A stretch of DNA of 64,000 nt from Euborellia annulipes. Lineage: Eukaryota; Arthropoda; Insecta; Dermaptera; Anisolabididae. Of this stretch, positions 22,525 through 33,529 are shown piece after piece (the stretch's first letter is position 1; every line of letters starts with the position of its first letter). The notes beneath the pieces were generated by a model. That model was given only the letters and a program-made list of their open reading frames with translations, was not told the DNA's origin and did not search any database. The stretch is from positions 1 to 64,000 of the forward strand of contig JAKCPI010016773.1 of the NCBI GenBank assembly GCA_023213315.1, in the 5' to 3' direction. The translations under genes and the position numbers were made by a program.

Positions 22525-23265
22525 AAAAAAATAATAAATAAATTTGCGTGAAGAAACAATTTTGATTGTAGATCAAAACCGGAATAGTTCAATAACCTTT
22601 TTTTAATGGTAAAATTTATTATTTTTCTTTTAAACTTTTCCAATTCATTTACAAAACAATTTTTTGAATAAATTAAACTTCTCTTTGAACTTATAATAAA
22701 TTTATATATTTTTTATAATAAGATATAATTGATTGTAAAAAAAATAAAATAAATTGAAATTTGAATAATGAAATGTCAACCGGAAAGAACTTCTTCTTTG
22801 TACTTGTTAATTTGTCACTCGCTCAAGTCGTTTGAAAGCGACAATTAACATTAAAAAAAGGCAAAAGGAAACCAGGAGATCTTTTCTCATCTCTGGCCTG
22901 TTTAAAAAAAAAAAAAAAAGATTTATGAGACATCTTTATGTTTCATCCAGCGGAAGAGTTATTTGTTCTGTTTATTTTTTCAAACTTTTCGCAGTTGGTT
23001 AGAAAATTCAAACGTCTTTTAGAATTATCTTTTTAAGATATGACACACCTAAAGTCTAGCTATCATAATCACCGATATAAAGAACGGAGATGTCGGAAGT
23101 TAGAATTATCTCAAATCGCATTATCATTTTTTTAACATAAACTGGTTTTCTTTTTTTTTCTAAAGCACCTGAAGTGTGAAATATAAGAAAGAAAAACATT
23201 TTCTTATCCCTTAAAACAACTTATTTTTCAGAATTTACCATATTATTTACTAGCTGCTCAGCTCA
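22525..23265. other. AT-rich, nothing recognised
   Basis: A-run at 22903-22918. No gene or shared repeat seen. Confidence 0.5.
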
Positions 23266-23267
23266 TC

Positions 23268-23835
23268 TACTTTCTCTTACCTATATATCAAGAGAAAGTA
23301 TTGTTTCAAAAATTCGGGATTTTAATGAAAATACACGTTTTCGCTCAGGGGCCCACATCTTCTGGGTACGTGGATGGCGACCACGAGCTACCCGAGCTGG
23401 GACAGACAGTCTTTCTGTTATTTGTATGTCTATTCCTTCCTCTTTTCAATTGGCATCAGACCGTGCGACGAGCCGGTCTGTTCTATCCTACTCGGTTGCT
23501 AAAACGCATGATGGGGGTGAAGGGACCGAAAAAAATTCGGGATCAAATTTTCAGAAAACGAGAAAAACCTGTATTTGAATTTGAATTTGTACTAGATTTT
23601 CAGTATTTGTTTTAAATAGGATATTATAAACTTTTTTCACTGGAAAACTATTTTTAAATGTATATTTCAGTTAAGCCAACCTCATGCAAATAAAATCTCA
23701 AATTTTGTCATTTAGGCACTTTTGGAAATGGACGACTCATATATAGAGGTAAGAGAAAGTAAAAATTTAATTCATAGGCCAAAAAAAACAAAATAAATAA
23801 TCAAATTATTACTTTCTCTTACCCTGTATTTTTTT
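23268..23835. mobile_element. Three family A 5' ends around a family B copy
   Basis: A plus-strand 5' palindrome at 23268-23303 is followed by a short piece of family A, then family B (about 23336-23560) and unrelated sequence. An inverted family A 5' end (AGAGGTAAGAGAAAGTA) follows at 23746-23761. A third, plus-strand end (TACTTTCTCTTACCCTG) is at 23810-23826. The arrangement could be a composite mobile unit bounded by inverted A ends or simple nested decay. Confidence 0.65.
23336..23560 (+). mobile_element. Family B retroposon copy 1
   Basis: GCTCAGGGGCCCACATCTTC, TGGATGGCGACCACGAGCTA, CCCGAGCTGGGAC and CATCAGACCGTGCGACGAGC match the copies at 52097 and 63120 block by block. The 3' part after GATGGGGGTGAAGGGACCG is diverged and no (GAA)n tail is seen. 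The open frame across it is not believed to be coding. Confidence 0.75.
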
Positions 23836-24770
23836 GAAAATAGATATTCTAATTAGCTTGATTATAAATTAAAACATTTATATTATATATGGGCATTCGA
23901 TTGGCGATATTTTTTTTTTTTTTTGCCAAAAGTGACATTATTATTTGCTTTATATTTGAATTACATACTCTTTTATTAGCTATCGATTTATTGAGAATTT
24001 ATTTATTATTCAAAGGGCTTACATTTAATTTAATTTTTTATCATAGGTAAAACTAAATATTTAATCCTGTTTTAAAATTTTTTTTCTAGATATATTTATT
24101 CAAAAATGTAAATATAACCCCGTTGCTATAAAAAATAATTTATTAAAAAAAGAAAACATCAAGAGGCTTTTTGGCTCATTTGCTTTAAAATACGTATAAT
24201 TAATTTAATGTAGTGAACATCCTGGAAAAAAATTCATTTACAAAGATCATATCAATTGGAATTCATGTTTCATTTATGCATTTCATTCTCCCTTTCACTT
24301 ACAAGTTACGAGAGTTAATTATCATCGGGACAAAAAGACAGACAGACAGATTGACTGACATTCTGCTACAATTGCATTTGTGATCGAACGAGAAAATATG
24401 CGAATTAGTAGTGCTGAAATTTGAATTTTTAATTAGAATCTAATTAAAATTCAATTTATAATTTCAAGCACGGAAAAATTCAATCATTTCCTATAATTTA
24501 CCAATTATTAAAATTTGATTTTTTTTTTAATAAAATTTATTTTTAGACATTGATTTGAATTCCTCCATATTTATTTATTTTTTTAAATTTCTATTGATAG
24601 AATAATTAATTAATTTTAAATTAATTTTTTTTACTTTTGTTTTAGGCCTATTTTAAATTTTGAAATTTATTTTTGAATGAAGCAAGTTCATTGTTGATTA
24701 CATAACCTTTTTTTTTTTTAATAAAAACACTCACACTTTCTTCTCATTCACACTCACACACACATACACA
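23836..24770. other. AT-rich, nothing recognised
   Basis: T-runs at 23910 and 24712 and an (AC)n-like tract at 24735-24770. No gene seen. Confidence 0.5.
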
Positions 24771-24771
24771 C

Positions 24772-24955
24772 AGTCTTTTCGGCAACTCAGGCCATATAAG
24801 ACTTTATACGATAACCGTTATTATTTATAATATCTATTGGGGGTTCAGGCATTTGGGATCCAAATGGCCTAAATAAAATTATCGGACTGCCTAGGGTCCG
24901 AACCTGCGACGTTCGGTAGGTGGCTACCAACTACACCAAGCCCGAGGGAGATTAC
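24772..24955 (-). mobile_element. tRNA-derived SINE (family C)
   Basis: On the minus strand the head reads CTCGGGCTTGGTGTAGTTGG plus TAGCCACC. The A box is at 24925-24938 and the B box GGTTCGGACCC at 24894-24904, then GGCAGTCCGATAATTTTATT. It ends with the tail GGCCTGAGTTGCCGAAAAGAC at about 24776-24796. Confidence 0.8.
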
Positions 24956-24959
24956 ATAA

Positions 24960-25688
24960 CATGAATATATGTGTGTGTGTCTGTGAAAAAAATTAATTAA
25001 ATTTTCTATTTTATTTTAATAATTTTTTTTTTTAATGTATTCTTGCTTAGATTTTTTTTTTTTTTAAATTTTTCCCTTTGAAAAATTTATGATTGCATTT
25101 TTTTTATAAGTTATGTTACCAAAAGCAATTTTTTTTAATATTGGCACGAATATTTAAAATCTTAAAAGAGGTTTTTGTCGTTGGTTCGAAGTCGATTTTT
25201 TTTCTCCACCCATCGACGATTGATTAAAACAAAAAGGACTTTTAGTAAAATATGTTCTTCCCCCATCTCTACTTGGCTTCTGATGTCATGTTCTACTACA
25301 TTTTTTATCAAATCTCACACTGGCTTTTTTTTTTATTTTAAATTATCCTTTCACATTTTTAACCTTTGCCCTTGGGATTTTTTTTTCCACAAATAACTGA
25401 CATTAGCAATCTCATCCTTCTTTTTACACTTTTTTGTTTGTTTGTTAAACGCAAAGGTTAAACTAAAAGGAATAATGTCCTCTTTTTTTATTTCCTTTTC
25501 CAAAGTCAGAAAAGTATGCCAAGCATCTCTTAAAACATTTAACGATTAGCAAAAAGGAAGGGTTGAAACGTTTATTTGAAAATAGAAAATTACCTTTAGA
25601 AGTATTTTGACATTTTAATAAAATATTAAATATAAAAGAAATATGATATTTTTACCACTTTCGATTATAATGAAAATACCAGGTATAT
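24960..25688. other. AT-rich, nothing recognised
   Basis: T-runs at 25026 and 25051. A small frame at 25175-25396 is low-complexity Phe/Ser and not supported as a gene. Confidence 0.5.
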
Positions 25689-25689
25689 C

Positions 25690-25811
25690 ATTTCTTTGAT
25701 ACAGGGGACCTCAAACGTGTATATCCGTCAAAATCTCGACATCGAATTTTTGACATGAATCCAATACTTTCTCTCTCTATATATTAACATATACAGAGGT
25801 AAGAGAAAGTA
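25690..25811 (-). mobile_element. Family A 5'-end fragment
   Basis: Read on the minus strand it starts at 25811 with TACTTTCTCTTACCTCTG and the palindrome partner AGAGAGAAAGTATTGG, then TCATGTCAAAAATTCGATG and CGAGATTTTGACGGATATAC. It ends in the CTGTATC region before the microsatellite. Confidence 0.8.
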
Positions 25812-26099
25812 AAAAACCCTAATAAAAAATAAGTATTTATTGATAATAGGGGTGGGTAAATAAAATAAGTCCTTTAAAAATTATTTTAATTCAAATTTAT
25901 TCCTAATAAATAAATAAATACAAAAAATAACACTTGGAAGTATTTTATTTAAATTACGGTGAGTTTTAAGGATGGGTTTATGAAGTGAGTCTTTTAATAA
26001 TTATTTCAATTTCGAATTTATTCCCAAGTGAATAAAACCCCGTTAGTTTGCAAGTAAATAGATTTTTTTTAAATAGAGAACTTATTTGATAATTTTAAT

Positions 26100-26340
26100 A
26101 CTTGGTCGCTCAGAGAGGAATGCGACTGTTTGCTTGTTGCCTGCCTGCCAGGCGGTCTGTCATTTAGATCAATTTGAGTCGAGCCATGAGTCATTCAGTT
26201 CCGCTCCACTCTCTCTCTCTCTCGCGTGTGTTTAGTTTATTTTATATTGTGTTGTGATTTGTGCAAATAAGACGTTCATCCCCCAACCTCATTACACCAC
26301 ACCCCGTCTGATCATCTTATTATTAAGGTAATGAATATTT
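26100..26340 (+). promoter_or_regulatory. Possible Pol II start site and first exon
   Basis: A less AT-rich stretch with GCCTGCCTGCCAGGCGGTCTG, then CATTCAGTTCCGCTCC (about 26195-26210), whose TCAGTT fits the arthropod initiator. (CT)n and GCGTGTGTTTAG follow, then a donor-like AAG|GTAATG at about 26326-26333. This order is what a non-coding first exon would look like, but single motifs like these occur by chance. No open frame supports it. Confidence 0.2.
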
Positions 26341-26344
26341 TCAT

Positions 26345-26700
26345 ACCGAATTACATTTTTATTTTCAATTTTTTTTTTTCTCTCAACATATACTACTTAT
26401 AAAATTATCCAATTTTTAAATATATGATGAAGTCGTGTACCCCAGGGGGAAGGGTGAGAAAGGGTGTAAATCACCCCTTCTAATAAACAAAATAGTATTT
26501 TTCTTTAAAATAAATTTTTTTTTTTGTAAAATTTTTACAATACTTTTAATCAAATGAATTACTTTCTCTTCCTCCTCACTCTCTACCACCCTAACAGAGA
26601 ATTTAGTTTTCCTATAATATTTAATAAGAAATTTTTATTAAATAATAGAAAATATTCTTAAACCAATCAATCAATGTTATAGTGATTTTTGGAGGTGTAA
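26345..26700. other. AT-rich, nothing recognised
   Basis: T-runs and a CCCAGGGGGAAGGGTGAGAAA patch at about 26441. No gene seen. Confidence 0.45.
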
Positions 26701-26714
26701 TTTGTTTTTTATTG

Positions 26715-26785
26715 CTACTAGTACTCTTTGGCCGATTTTGTTTAAAAGCTTATTTTCACGGTCCAGGAGGGTAGAAAACTTTCTG
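26715..26785 (-). mobile_element. Family A internal fragment
   Basis: ACTAGTACTCTTTGGCCGAT, TTTGTTTAAAAGCTTATTTT and CGGTCCAGGAGGGTA match the middle of family A in antisense. Both sides leave the family at once. Confidence 0.7.
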
Positions 26786-27787
26786 ACAATTCACCCTACT
26801 GTAAGCCGCAAAAAAAACTTCGTTCCAAAAATAAAAAGTTAAAAAATCGTGAAAAGATAAAATTTTTATTTATTAAAAAAAAAAAAGGATTATTCAGGAA
26901 GAAAATTTTTGATGATAGAGTGAATTAGATGTGTTTAGGGACAGAACAGTTCTTTTTTTTTTTAAATAAATATTTAACAATTTTTTAAGTTTTCCATTTT
27001 TTTTAAATATCTGCCTGAAATAATCTATTTGACGGATTAATTTTAAATTTATGGCCTGTTCACATGAAGGACAGACGTTTCCAAATACTATATATTTTTG
27101 CTTTTAGCCATTATATATATGTATTTATTTCAGACTACAAACTTTCTGAATAGCCTTTTCGTTTTTTAGGTATTTCCTTGCTTGTATATCTTTCAATTCT
27201 AGAAACCGATGTTACACATCAAATTTCCATTTTCTCCACCAGAATACCTACTAGAAAGATATTATTTCATAAAATTCGGAGAATAAATTTAAAGACATGA
27301 CATAAAAAAAAGGAAAGCGCAAAAAGATTGAATGCTCTTCTTAACAACTCCTCGTTTCTTTTTTTCCTTTTCATTTAAACATTTCTTGACGGTATTTTAA
27401 TCTGAAGAAGAGTGTGGTTTATCAACTCTCTCGCTTGCTTTGTTGACATATCTGAATAACGATCCTGGGGCGGTTTGTTTACTTAAGCAAGAAGTTTAAG
27501 TTGACAAATTTTTTTATTTTTCATTTTTTTTTCTGTTTGCTTATTTTATAAATTTATTTATTTTGAAAAAATAACCGAGATTCAATTAGAATTTATGGTT
27601 TCTTGGGAGTATTTTAAAATACGTAATTCTCTGTTTGTAGGCTTATCGCTGTTTTTATTATTTTTTTTTTTAAGTAGCCGAGTTTTTTTTTATTAAATTA
27701 ATTTCCTCTTGAGTTTCTTGCAGTTCCTAAAGTTTTAATTCTGATTTGCATATAGGTCTATATACTATATACCAGGCTGCAAAGCCC

Positions 27788-27866
27788 GCCTTCGGCGAGC
27801 AATTGCATCGATTTTATTCTTGCTCACTGTTTGAAAAGTTTGCAATTGCTCGCCTTCGGCAAAATT
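27788..27866. repeat. Hairpin GCCTTCGGCGAGCAATTGC
   Basis: GCCGAAGGCGAGCAATTGC occurs in both orientations, with CCTTCGGCGAGCAATTGC at the left and GCAATTGCTCGCCTTCGGC at the right, 40 bp apart. It directly precedes family F copy 2. The TTCGGCGAG block also precedes copy 3 (50286), so it may be the start of that family. Confidence 0.65.
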
Positions 27867-27869
27867 TTA

Positions 27870-28010
27870 TAGTGTTAAATTTCCCTCCCTGACTCCGCCC
27901 ATCAATAACTCTGGCCAATCAGCGCCGCCCATCTCTGACTCTGTCCAATTAGCAAGAGAGTTGTCACAGTGGACATACACTGGATGTGAATCGTTAGTGT
28001 TTCAGATATA
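27870..28010 (+). repeat. Family F repeat (CCAAT plus TATA-like), copy 2
   Basis: Blocks TTAAATTTCCCTCCCTGACT, CTCTGGCCAATCAGCGCCGC, CTGACTCTGTCCAATTAGC, AGAGAGTTGTCACAG and GACATACACTGGATGTGAAT are present. The CCAAT segment is duplicated within this copy. It ends near ATATAAGTAAAGATATTTAT. Confidence 0.65.
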
Positions 28011-29040
28011 AGTAAAGATATTTATTTTCTAATTTACAAATAATTAGAAATTTCATCCTTATTTGAAATTTCTTTATTTATCTATTTCTACAAAATAATA
28101 AAAAAAAAACTCAAGTTGACTTTTAGGAAATTTTGTAGTTTCTGAATTCCTCAGTTTATTTTAGTTTAATCTCTCTTTGTGAATGTTTGAGTTACTTTAA
28201 AATAAATTATATGATAGTTAATAAATATTTTATTAATATTTTTAATAATAATTATAATTTATTGAGTCACACTGGGCGAGGCCCTTAGCCTTCTGAATCT
28301 TAATTAACTTCCATAAGACATTTAATTTAAAATGGCGCCTTCTTTCCACCCTTGCAATTAGAACCTGCGCGCCAACGCTTTCAACACATTAAAATAAAAT
28401 ATAATCTAATTTACAAAGGCCATTTATTCCATTAAGCAAGATTGATAAAAAAAAATTAATACATTTTTTTTTTTATAAATTGAAAAAGTTTCAATAAATT
28501 TATTAAAAAAGATCTGCTTTTTAAGTTTAGAAAGTATAGGCCTTCACTTTGCTATGCAAATTATTAAAAAAAATGATGTGCTTTGAATGAATGAAAAAGA
28601 CTAAAATCAAGCGAAGAATATAAAACTATTTTTTTTCTTCAACTTAATTTAATATACGAATTTTTAACATTTCATAAGCATTGCGTGATGTGGCCAATAA
28701 GTTACTTTATACTTAGTTTTAACTTTGAGCTTATTTAATGATTCAAAAATTACTTCACTTTTTGAGCGATAAAATTTATTATATTTGCTATCAATTGACG
28801 GATTATAAATTACCTCTGATGTCGAAAGCCAAAAAGTAAAAAAATGCAATCTTTTTTATGATTCTCCCAAATGAAATATTAGTAACGCCTAAAAATTTAT
28901 TGCCGAGTTTTTAATTGACGTCTACCCTTTTTAAGAACTTGGAAAATTGAAATTAGCTTTGTATTAGGACTATTCTCTTAAAACAGAAGTTAAAATTTAA
29001 CATCATAAGTGTTAAAAATAAAGTAATAACATCAGCGTTA
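28010..29040. other. AT-rich, nothing recognised
   Basis: AT-rich with GCCTTCTTTCCACCCTTGCA near 28336. A small minus-strand frame at 28664-28849 has no recognisable signature. Confidence 0.45.
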
Positions 29041-29045
29041 AAAAT

Positions 29046-29353
29046 CTCTAAACCAAGTTTTAACAGCGACGTTAACATTTTACTTTTTTGACACCACCAG
29101 GTGTTAACGATCTGGTTTGAACCTCAAAAACCTCAAATAAGAGTTTCGAGGTTATAGTTAGGATTTCAAATCAATCAGTAATTAATATTTAAACCTCATA
29201 GTCTTCAATGAGGGTTTTGAGTGTTAAAGTAGAATTACTTTCTGAGCGGCAAATAAAACATCAAAGGAATTGAGGCTTCTGAGGTTAAAACTAGAATTTA
29301 TTTTTTGACTCGGGACATGCTAATGTCGCTATTAAAACTTTGTTTAGAGCAGT
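29046..29353. mobile_element. Decayed inverted-repeat element
   Basis: The left end CTCTAAACCAAGTTTTAAC plus AGCGACGTTAAC and the right end GCTAATGTCGCTATTAAAAC plus TTTGTTTAGAG are inverted repeats of about 31 bp. The interior repeats GAGGTTaTAGTTAGGATTTC-like units. No duplication is clear. Directly after it, CAGTGGTTCCCAACCGGTG (29350) looks like one end of a hAT element whose partner I cannot find. Confidence 0.55.
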
Positions 29354-29399
29354 GGTTCCCAACCGGTGTGCCCCGGCATCCGCGAGATATTGAGATAAA

Positions 29400-31690
29400 C
29401 CAAAGAAAATTAAATTAAACACGGCGTTAAAATATTAAAGGCACCGTATACAAGACATTAATTTTTAACACTATTGACTAAATGTTAAAGTGGCGTTGCT
29501 ATAGAATAGTAATTTGAGTCAAGGAGGTGTTAAAATGAATTAACGCTGATTTCAGATTTTAAGTTTGACATCCATAATTAAATGTATTGTAATTTTTCCT
29601 TAGAGAGCACACATGCATGTAAGTTAACAAAACAAAAAAAAAAAAAAAAAAACGTTTTTACATAATAACATTAAATAAAGTAAATGAAGCTAGTTAACTT
29701 ACACAAGCGGAATGATTAAGTATTTGTAAAATTTTAATTCTTGAGATGATATTGTAGAAGACAAAAAAAAAAAAAAAAACTCGGACTTATTTCCTTGCTT
29801 TTGGCATAAATTTAAATTCTTTTGTTTAAATTTTCAATTAACCTTTGATATTCAATACATGTAGTATAATTTCCTCATGAGGAAAATTTAATTTTTTTCA
29901 TCTTTTTTTTTTTTAAATAAAAAGATTATTTTAAATTGAAATTGATTAGATGAGAAAAAGAATTAAAGAAAAATATTTCTCTCTAATGTAATTTGAAATC
30001 TTTTATCAATTTTTGTATTTAGAATAAAAAAAAAGGGATGTCAAATTTAATTATGGATCAATAAATGAGACTTAATTTTTTTAGACGTCTCCCAGGTTAA
30101 TGACACGGGGTGTGCCTTCCATTTAATGGATAGTCTTAATAATATTTTAAGCAAATAAAAATATAAACAAGCTTGTGATGTGGAATTATTATCAGCTGAT
30201 ATCTTGACGAAATATTTTTTTAAACTTTTTCCAAAAATAATTGATCAGATCCCTTCTTAGCCTGCTCGAATAAACTTTGGTTCTCGATACCGGTGACATA
30301 TTATATTCCCGAAATAGGATTCAACAGTTGTGATATAATACCTTCAATTACAAATTCAAATCCAGCTCTTAACGTAGCAAGATGATACACAAATTTGTTA
30401 AACGATTTAACATGTAATGTGATTACTTGATGCTCAGCTAGCTAATTAATTAACCAACAAAAAAATTAACAGACTTAACAATGGTCAGATATTATTTTTC
30501 AAAATAACCTAATCAATCTCATTTTTTTTGTTTTCAAAATCGCAAAAAATCTAAATTAATTATTTCTTAACGACTAACAAGATCCAGGTTAATAAGGCTT
30601 GGTATTTTTGATATATTAACAAGGTAATAATAAATTATCTTATTTTTTTTTATAAATAAGATAATTTATTATTACCCTGGAACCTGTCGCCAAGAAAAAA
30701 TTATTCCGATTCGAGATCTTACTGTTTGTTTCTAAAATGAGTTATATTTTCAACAAGAAAAAAAATATATAAATATCTAAATTATTGTAGTTTTTTATTT
30801 ATATTTTAAAAATAACTACAGTAATACCTCAAATTAACAGACTCCAGGGGAATGATACCCCAAAACCTACTATGAGAGGCTCAATGTCTGACTTAAATTT
30901 CAACTCGGGTAGGCCGAAATAAAATAAAAAATGGACATCCATATCATTTAATCTAATAGAAGGCCTATTTATAATTTAACGATAGACCTATATATTTAAT
31001 ATACACTTTCTTCTAAATATAATCTTTCTTATTTGATATAGTTTACGACTATTATAATAATATTAGATGATGCCCTTGCGCCTAATATAATAAAATCCAA
31101 AGTAGGCAAATAGGATACAAACGTCTAACCAAGGAAAGTTTTTTTTGTTAAATAAATTTAAGCCATTTTTTAGTTTTTTACAATCGAAGGGTTGAAATTT
31201 CTACCACAATACTGCTAAACAACTTTATATAGTACGGTATTATATTTCTCTCAATAAATTCAGTTTCCTAAGAAATAAATTATTAACGAAGATATTGTTA
31301 ACACTTTAGTGTTGACTGCTAACTAATTACCTATTCGAATATTTTTATTTAGCTGACTTTTCCTTGTCAGAAGTTGATATTTCCTTTTAAATATGTAGTA
31401 ACACGAATTACATTGTCCGTGACTAAAAAGAAAATCACACGCTATATCTACTTTAATTTAATTCAATAAAAAATTTAAAAGACATCAAAGTAAAAAAAAA
31501 AAAAAAAAAAAAACGGGTTCTATGAATGTACGATTTTATGAAGAATGATCGATTACTTCGAATGTCCTCTTTTCTCAACTTGTATTTTTTTTATCTCACT
31601 CTTTTTTTTTTTGGAAAATGTGACAAGTGTGTGTCAACTTAGTCGAGTTTGGGAAACCACAAAGAAAAGATAAAAAAAGGGGGGGGGGAA
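29400..31690. other. AT-rich; one strong hairpin at 30622-30684
   Basis: AAGGTAATAATAAATTATCT plus TAT is mirrored by ATAAGATAATTTATTATTAC plus CCTGG around a T-rich loop of about 12 nt. The rest shows A-runs (29636, 29765 and 31492) and no gene. Confidence 0.5.
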
Positions 31691-31935
31691 TTTTGGGAAT
31701 TGGGTCCTAGAAATTGGGATGGGCATTACGCGGTCCATGCCCCGGAGTCTGCGAATCAATACAAGCCCAGCTTCCGCTGTTCCTCTTCGTCCCCCTGACT
31801 CTCATTCGCTCTCTCTCGGTCTCCTCATTCCTTCGTTCTCAACCCCTTGAGTCCTATTCAACGCTAAGTCCTCTTATTCGTATGCGAGTCGAGTCGCCAA
31901 TTAGAAGGTCAGCTGTTGTTGGTCAGTTCTAAGTG
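31690..31935 (+). promoter_or_regulatory. Less AT-rich patch, promoter or exon candidate
   Basis: About 240 bp with GTCCATGCCCCGGAGTCTGC, CT-rich stretches (CGCTCTCTCTCGGTCTCC) and, near the end, GGTCAGTTCTAAGTG, whose TCAGTT fits an arthropod initiator. The 72-codon frame in it is rich in Ser/Leu/Pro with no domain I recognise. It may be a promoter, a decayed exon or an unknown repeat. Confidence 0.2.
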
Positions 31936-32168
31936 TATGAGATATAGTATTAAAAAAAACATTTATTTTTAAATCTTTAAATAATTATCCTACTTTATTA
32001 AAATCAACTAAATTACGAGGGAGTTCAATAAGTAATGCAACACACTTTTTCTGAAACAGGGGTTGTTTTATTCAGCATTCAAATACACCATATTATTCCC
32101 CAACCTTTTAGCTACATAACAGTATTTTACAACTTAATATCCATTCAATGCTACCTTGAAGTGAGGGG

Positions 32169-32350
32169 CTATATGCCTGCACAGTACCATTCCACTGGTT
32201 GATGTCGGAGCCAACTTCGTGCTGCATCAATAACTGCTTCATCATCCGCGGAGTGCGTCCCACAGATTGCGTTCTTCATTGGGCCAAACAGATGAAAATC
32301 CGACGGTGCGAGATCGGGGCTGTAGCGTGGATGACGAAGAACAGTCCACT
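32169..32350 (-). pseudogene. Mariner transposase C-terminal remnant, left arm
   Basis: On the minus strand the end of an open frame gives WTVLRHPRYSPDLAPSDF followed by HLFGPMKNA, the conserved C-terminal catalytic block of mariner transposases. The aspartate of APSD is the third residue of the D,D34D triad. It continues through DEAVIDAARSWLRHQP to a stop near 32169. The N-terminal DNA-binding region and the first two catalytic aspartates are absent. The upstream part of the same frame is antisense of the other arm and is not real protein. Confidence 0.85.
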
Positions 32351-32391
32351 GAAGTTTCGTGAGCTCCTCTCCGGTGCGAAGACTTGTGGAC

Positions 32392-32517
32392 TGTTCTTGC
32401 TCATCCACCCTACAATCCCGATCTGGCACCGTCGGATTTTCATCTGTTTGGCCCAATGAAGAACGCAATCCGTCGGACGCACTACCCGGAATGATGCAGC
32501 ATGAAGTTGGCTCCGAC
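32392..32517 (+). pseudogene. Mariner transposase C-terminal remnant, right arm
   Basis: Plus strand, in a frame broken upstream: WTVLAHPPYNPDLAPSDFHL continues FGPMKNAIRRTHYPE and then hits a stop. It is the inverted twin of the left-arm remnant. The two differ by substitutions (HPRYSPD versus HPPYNPD) and a small deletion. The arms have therefore diverged since the fold-back formed. Confidence 0.82.
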
Positions 32518-32748
32518 ATCAGCCAGTGGAATGATACTGTGCAGGCATACACGCCCTCACTTCAAGGTGGTGTAAAGCCGTAGCATTGAATGGATATTAA
32601 GTTGTATAGCTAAAAGATTGGGGAATAATATGGTATATTTGAATGCTGAATAAAACAACCCCTGTTTCAGAAAAGAATGTGTTGCATTATTAATTAAACT
32701 CCCCTTGTACAATAATTTAGAATTTGTATTTAATTATTTTCAATTTTT

Positions 32749-32830
32749 CAGGGGCCCGCAACTTGTGGAAACTTGGATGGCGACCAAAAGCTACCCGAGC
32801 TGGGACTGGAAGTTGAGGCCCGAGTTCCGC
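32749..32830 (+). mobile_element. Family B retroposon fragment
   Basis: CAGGGGCCCGCAACTTGTGG, CTTGGATGGCGACCAAAAGC and TACCCGAGCTGGGACTGG match the first 70 bp of family B. It then runs into GCGAATTGGTCTGTCTGTG, which is family A microsatellite sequence. Confidence 0.7.
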
Positions 32831-32861
32831 GAATTGGTCTGTCTGTGACCAAAATAAGGTA

Positions 32862-33523
32862 AATGAGCCACAAGGTTGAAATTTTATATTTAAATTAGGC
32901 ATTCCACTGAGGGGCAAATATATGCTTTTAAATGAAAGAGTACTAGTATCTTACTGATGTACTTTTTCAGTTTTTCGATTTTCACACAAAATTCGCTCTA
33001 ACGATTTTGATTAAAATTCAAAAATCAATTATTTTTTTAGATACTCTTTAAAATGTGTATTCTCATTTTGCTCTCAGAATTGTTTGAAGCAAACTTTACT
33101 CTTGTATTTAATAGGAATTTCGGAAAAAAAAAATTTGACAAAATATAAATATTTTTCTATGTTTATAAATTTTATATTAATTATCATCTAATTAAAAATA
33201 AATAAATAACACAAGGTTAGGTTTCAAAATGATTTTTTGTGACAGCTCTGAAGATGACGTATTAACGTCGCATAAGCTAAAATAAAATCCTTTTGAAACT
33301 TAACCTTGTGTTATTTATTTATCTATAATTAGATGATAATTTATTTAAATTTAAAAAAGTTTCAACGGTGTATTCTTTGGATTATATTAAATTATATATC
33401 TTGAATTCAAATGTACCGTACTGTCTGGAAACTAAATATATGTCGACACGCACAGAACATAACTTATAATTACCGAAGGTAAAATAATTTTGTATGCTGT
33501 GCGACTAGTCAGAAATTTTTAAA
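32862..33523 (+). mobile_element. Family A element with a nested MITE
   Basis: Family A from the microsatellite on: TTATATTTAAATTAGGCATT, AGTACTAGTATCTTACTG and TTAAAATGTGTATTCTCATT. The sequence is broken by 33168-33348 and resumes with AATGTACCGTACTGTCTGGA, GTCGACACGCACAGAACAT and the decayed 3' hairpin. The 5' palindrome is absent. Confidence 0.75.
33168..33348. mobile_element. Palindromic MITE nested in family A
   Basis: The left end TTATCATCTAATTA and right end TAATTAGATGATAA are perfect inverted repeats. The inner arms AACACAAGGTTAGGTTTCAAA and TTTGAAACTTAACCTTGTGTT are also inverted. The centre reads CTCTGAAGATGACGTATTAA plus CGTCGCATAAG, a CTGAAGA-plus-stem arrangement like the palindrome class but without GAAAC. 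Confidence 0.75.
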
Positions 33524-33529
33524 ATTAAA

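Larger units (their letters stand above)
32016..32707. mobile_element. Palindromic mariner derivative
   Basis: TA dinucleotides flank both sides (32014-32015 and 32708-32709). The left arm starts CGAGGGAGTTCAATAAGTAA and the right arm ends in its near reverse complement AATTAAACTCCCCTTG, with the match running through AACAGGGGTTGTTTTATTC and onward. Both arms, about 335 bp each, contain the 3' end of a mariner transposase gene pointing outward. The element is thus two mariner 3' halves joined head-to-head with the 5' half lost. It cannot encode a working transposase, and would need one supplied by a related element. Confidence 0.88.

Noticed and set aside
23301..23615. 104-codon frame
   Set aside because: It crosses from a family A fragment into family B. 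Other family B copies break the frame.
29350..29400. Complete hAT element starting CAGTGGTTCCCAACC
   Set aside because: Only one end is visible. I found no matching inverted end or 8-bp duplication in the window.
32199..32583. Several overlapping frames of 68-86 codons in the mariner derivative
   Set aside because: Only the frames containing the APSDFHLF block are true transposase remnants. The others are shifted or antisense readings of the same arms.
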